From contig NZ_BMMD01000004.1 of assembly GCF_014645655.1 (NCBI RefSeq), positions 114,762 through 178,761 on the forward strand: DNA of 64,000 nt. The letters are read 5' to 3'. This document shows positions 61,914-64,000 of this stretch, piece after piece; the stretch's first letter is position 1; every line of letters starts with the position of its first letter. Both the position numbers and the translations under genes were made by a program. This stretch comes from Agromyces bauzanensis (lineage in GTDB: Bacteria; Actinomycetota; Actinomycetes; Actinomycetales; Microbacteriaceae). Under the pieces are notes generated by a model. It ran no database searches and was not told where the DNA came from. It saw only the letters and a program-made list of their open reading frames with translations.

Positions 61914-62191
61914 GCGAACATCCGTGGAAATGACGACGGAACCCGTAGCACAGATGGGCGATACGGAGAGGCTCAACTCGTCCGGGTCGCGCAGCTCGAC
62001 ACTGCCCCGAGGTGGTTCCTATCCAACTGCCGTCGGGTCGAACAAGCTATTCGCACTGAGAATTCGCTAGCTGGCCGGGACGATGTCTGGGGTGCTACGT
62101 TCACGCCAGAAGCCGAGTAGGACTCCGTTTTGCGCATTCTTGCACGAACCCGATTCCTTTGCCAGGTTCCCAGAGGGGGCGAGATAGAACA

Positions 62192-63907
62192 ATGGGCCTT
62201 CTCAGCGAATCAGAGATGCTCGCGAGCGAGGTTTCGGCTGGGACGTATCAGCCAACCGCGCTCGAGAACTGCGAAGGGCGCCTGACGAGCGATCGGTATC
62301 CGCAATTGGTTCGATTCGCGGAGTTCACCCTATTCACAGAACCTCCGACATCACCCACGGCAGCCCCGCGGTACTTGGTGCTTCAACCGCAGAATGGAAT
62401 TCCCGAGGACACGGTCGCGGACTTCAAGAAGCGTCACGATGAGTTCGTGGTTTCGCCCTTCCTCAAACAATGGGCATCCGGCGGTGTGGCACGCATGTTG
62501 CCCGATCCTGACAAGGCCGACCCACAGGAGATCCGCCGAACGCTGGAGCAGCTTGCGGCCGCTCGCAAGAACAACCGCACCGAGCCTGGCTCGTCCGAGC
62601 GGCGCCAGTGGATACCCGAGGCCCCAGCTGACGACGCCGAACTGAAGGTCGCGTTCAAGACGTGGATTGCCCGGCAGACGGATGCAGAAGTTCGCGCCAC
62701 GATGCGGTCGCTGTCCGCCTCGATCGGCGGCGAAGTATCGCCACCCACCGCACGGCACTTGCTTGGACCGGATGATCTTCACGGGTCGATGGACGACCTT
62801 GTGCTCCCGGGTCCGTACCAATTCGGTGGATCCAGGCACTGGCCCGTCGCGCTGTTTGCTCTCTTCGAGCAAACGTGGGTGCATAAGGGTTACACGCGGG
62901 GCGAACTCGTCGGAAGCCTCTCACTTGCTCCTGGTGAACGTTTGACGCTCGAGGTGCACTTCTGGGACAAAAGCAGCCGGAAGACTGAAGAAGAGTTGGC
63001 GGCCGACTTCGAGCGCCGGACGTCTGAAAAGGCGACCCAACGCGATGCGCTGACAGTCGCACAGGAAATGGCACACCAGATGGACAGCAGCGTGAAGGCC
63101 AGCGCGACCATTCCAATACCGAAGGCACCGATCGGGTTGAATGCGCAGACGGATACGCAAGTGCGAGGCGGACTGAATCGAACGACGGAAAAGCTGCGCG
63201 AGCGGACTCTGGAAGCCTCGTCGACCCTGAAACTCAACCGGAAGACACGAATCGAGGTCTCCAGAGAAACAGGTCGAGAGGAAAAGCAAACGCGCACGGT
63301 GGAGAACACAAACCGTTGCCACACACTGAACTGTCATTACTTCGAGGTCGTGTCGAACTACTTGGTAACTACTCGCCTCACTGAGGTGGTTCCGTGTGCA
63401 CTGGTGCGATACACACGGCCGGAATTCACGTTGGATTGGATTCTCTGCCACCAGCACGAACTAATTCCGTCGCTTCTCGATCAGACCTTCCTCGTCGGAT
63501 TCGAGGCAGCCAAGCAAGTCAAGATCGCGCGCACGATCGAGGACATGCGTGCACAGGCGAGGTTGGACCAGCTCGAGACCCTTGGCGACCAGATACTCCC
63601 GTTCGTGACAGCCGTGTCGAACGCGTACTCAGCTCTGGTCAATGCGCTAGAACGCGCTGATGACGCCTTCGAAGAGTTCGGACCTGGAAGTACTTGGGCG
63701 ATTGTCGAACGAATCGGCGATCTGAACAAACGGAGATTGATCTCCTACTTCGGGCTTCAAGTTGAGGCCCGCATAGGCCTGGATGCTCTGGTCGCAAGCC
63801 TGGCTGCAGGTGGTGAACCCGTGTCAGCCTTGCGTACCCTTCTGGCGATAACTCCTGCTGACCTCCCGCCGCGTGACCGGCAAGTTGTTCAACGAGATGG
63901 CGCGTAG
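62192..63907 (+). CDS. Island-encoded 571-residue protein of an uncharacterised family
   Basis: I do not know a function. The middle has GYTRGELVGSLSLAPGERLTLEV cut at residues about 233-255. A charged, Ser/Thr/Arg-rich helical segment follows (about 258-365). Next is NRCHTLNCHYFEVV with Cys376, His377, Cys381 and His382, then ILCHQHE at 417-423. I recall the pair of signatures (GEL..SL.LAPGE and N.CHTL....E) from large uncharacterised proteins of actinobacteria and myxobacteria. The C-terminal 130 residues are helical. There is no signal peptide or transmembrane helix. ATG at 62192 is chosen over a GTG at 62159. Codon use is less GC-biased than the core. Confidence 0.7.
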   Translation: MGLLSESEMLASEVSAGTYQPTALENCEGRLTSDRYPQLVRFAEFTLFTEPPTSPTAAPRYLVLQPQNGIPEDTVADFKKRHDEFVVSPFLKQWASGGVARMLPDPDKADPQEIRRTLEQLAAARKNNRTEPGSSERRQWIPEAPADDAELKVAFKTWIARQTDAEVRATMRSLSASIGGEVSPPTARHLLGPDDLHGSMDDLVLPGPYQFGGSRHWPVALFALFEQTWVHKGYTRGELVGSLSLAPGERLTLEVHFWDKSSRKTEEELAADFERRTSEKATQRDALTVAQEMAHQMDSSVKASATIPIPKAPIGLNAQTDTQVRGGLNRTTEKLRERTLEASSTLKLNRKTRIEVSRETGREEKQTRTVENTNRCHTLNCHYFEVVSNYLVTTRLTEVVPCALVRYTRPEFTLDWILCHQHELIPSLLDQTFLVGFEAAKQVKIARTIEDMRAQARLDQLETLGDQILPFVTAVSNAYSALVNALERADDAFEEFGPGSTWAIVERIGDLNKRRLISYFGLQVEARIGLDALVASLAAGGEPVSALRTLLAITPADLPPRDRQVVQRDGA

Positions 63908-63912
63908 CGCTT

Positions 63913-63946
63913 CTCGGTACCGATAGTCCAGCGACCTGGTACCGAG
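63913..63946. terminator. Inverted repeat after the 571-codon gene
   Basis: CTCGGTACC (63913-63921) and GGTACCGAG (63938-63946) are perfect 9-bp arms with a 16-nt spacer, 5 bases after the stop codon. It may be a terminator or a protein-binding site; there is no U-run. A further TGGTAC occurs at about 63959. The remaining bases to the right edge show no gene. Confidence 0.45.
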
Positions 63947-64000
63947 GTTCTGGCTAGTTGGTACTCCCGCGCTTGTTCTGGTCTTCTGATCTCGGCGGCG

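Larger units (their letters stand above)
59809..64000. mobile_element. Integrative genomic island at tRNA-Ala (left end only)
   Basis: Directly after the tRNA-Ala 3' end come an excisionase-like gene, a tyrosine integrase, a frameshifted unknown gene and a 571-codon unknown gene. GC falls from about 70% in the core to about 48% in a counted line (63301-63360). No second copy of the tRNA 3' end was found before the right edge, so the far attachment site lies outside. The nominal boundary is set at the tRNA end. Confidence 0.75.

Noticed and set aside
61845..62120. 91-codon plus-strand frame between the frameshifted gene and the 571-codon gene
   Set aside because: Its first part overlaps the better-supported minus-strand coding region, codon third positions are mixed, and no motif was seen. 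The 278-bp stretch 61914-62191 is left without a gene call.

Overview
The window is a high-GC actinobacterial chromosome segment. By hand count a typical conserved stretch (12001-12060) is about 70% GC. Gene content and order (uvrA-uvrC-rapZ-whiA, gap-pgk-tpiA-secG-rbpA, the pentose-phosphate block with opcA, ctaB/ctaA flanking the suf region, rne-rplU-rpmA-obg-proB-proA-nadD-rsfS) point to the family Microbacteriaceae. The genus cannot be fixed from the sequence alone.

Layout. 1-5627: nucleotide excision repair (uvrA 3' part, uvrC) running into rapZ and whiA. 5785-10272: superoxide dismutase, lower glycolysis (gap, pgk, tpiA), the SecG translocon subunit and the RNA polymerase-binding protein RbpA, closed by a perfect 13-bp hairpin. 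10359-18474 (minus strand): transketolase, transaldolase, glucose-6-phosphate isomerase, G6P dehydrogenase, OpcA and 6-phosphogluconolactonase in one tightly overlapping operon that links glycolysis to the pentose phosphate pathway. 18801-26505: heme o synthase (ctaB) and heme a synthase (ctaA), normally close neighbours, separated here by about 5.8 kb of accessory DNA. That DNA holds a 730-residue protein with an eCIS-type leader motif and an HNH nuclease-like end, a displaced copy of the ctaB 3' end with its terminator, a small lipoprotein, and a large LuxR-type ATPase regulator. 26757-30879: Fe-S assembly genes sufB, sufD, a Rieske ferredoxin, sufC and sufT, without sufS or sufU. 30970-31985: a decayed M3 peptidase pseudogene. 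32057-36884: a methyltransferase, an acetyltransferase, valS and a small membrane protein.

37041-42697: a peptide-type ABC importer operon (binding protein, two permeases, fused double ATPase) divergent from a small GntR regulator, with a palindromic operator candidate between them. 42706-48475: a T-box leader controlling ileS, then folC, a DUF4233 membrane protein and ndk in overlapping order. 48535-48699: two related palindromes, REP-like. 48735-52569: a VKOR-type disulfide enzyme, RNase E/G and a DUF4031 protein. 52616-59639: rplU-rpmA, obg, proB, proA, nadD, rsfS and two membrane proteins, one with an in-frame 21-bp tandem repeat. 59733-59808: tRNA-Ala(GGC).

A genomic island starts at the tRNA-Ala 3' end and runs off the right edge. 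It has an excisionase-like HTH protein, a tyrosine integrase, a frameshifted unknown gene and a 571-residue protein of a large uncharacterised family. Its GC is clearly lower (63301-63360 is about 48% by hand count). The most novel material is the eCIS-motif/HNH protein inserted at the 3' end of ctaB, and the cargo of the tRNA-Ala island.
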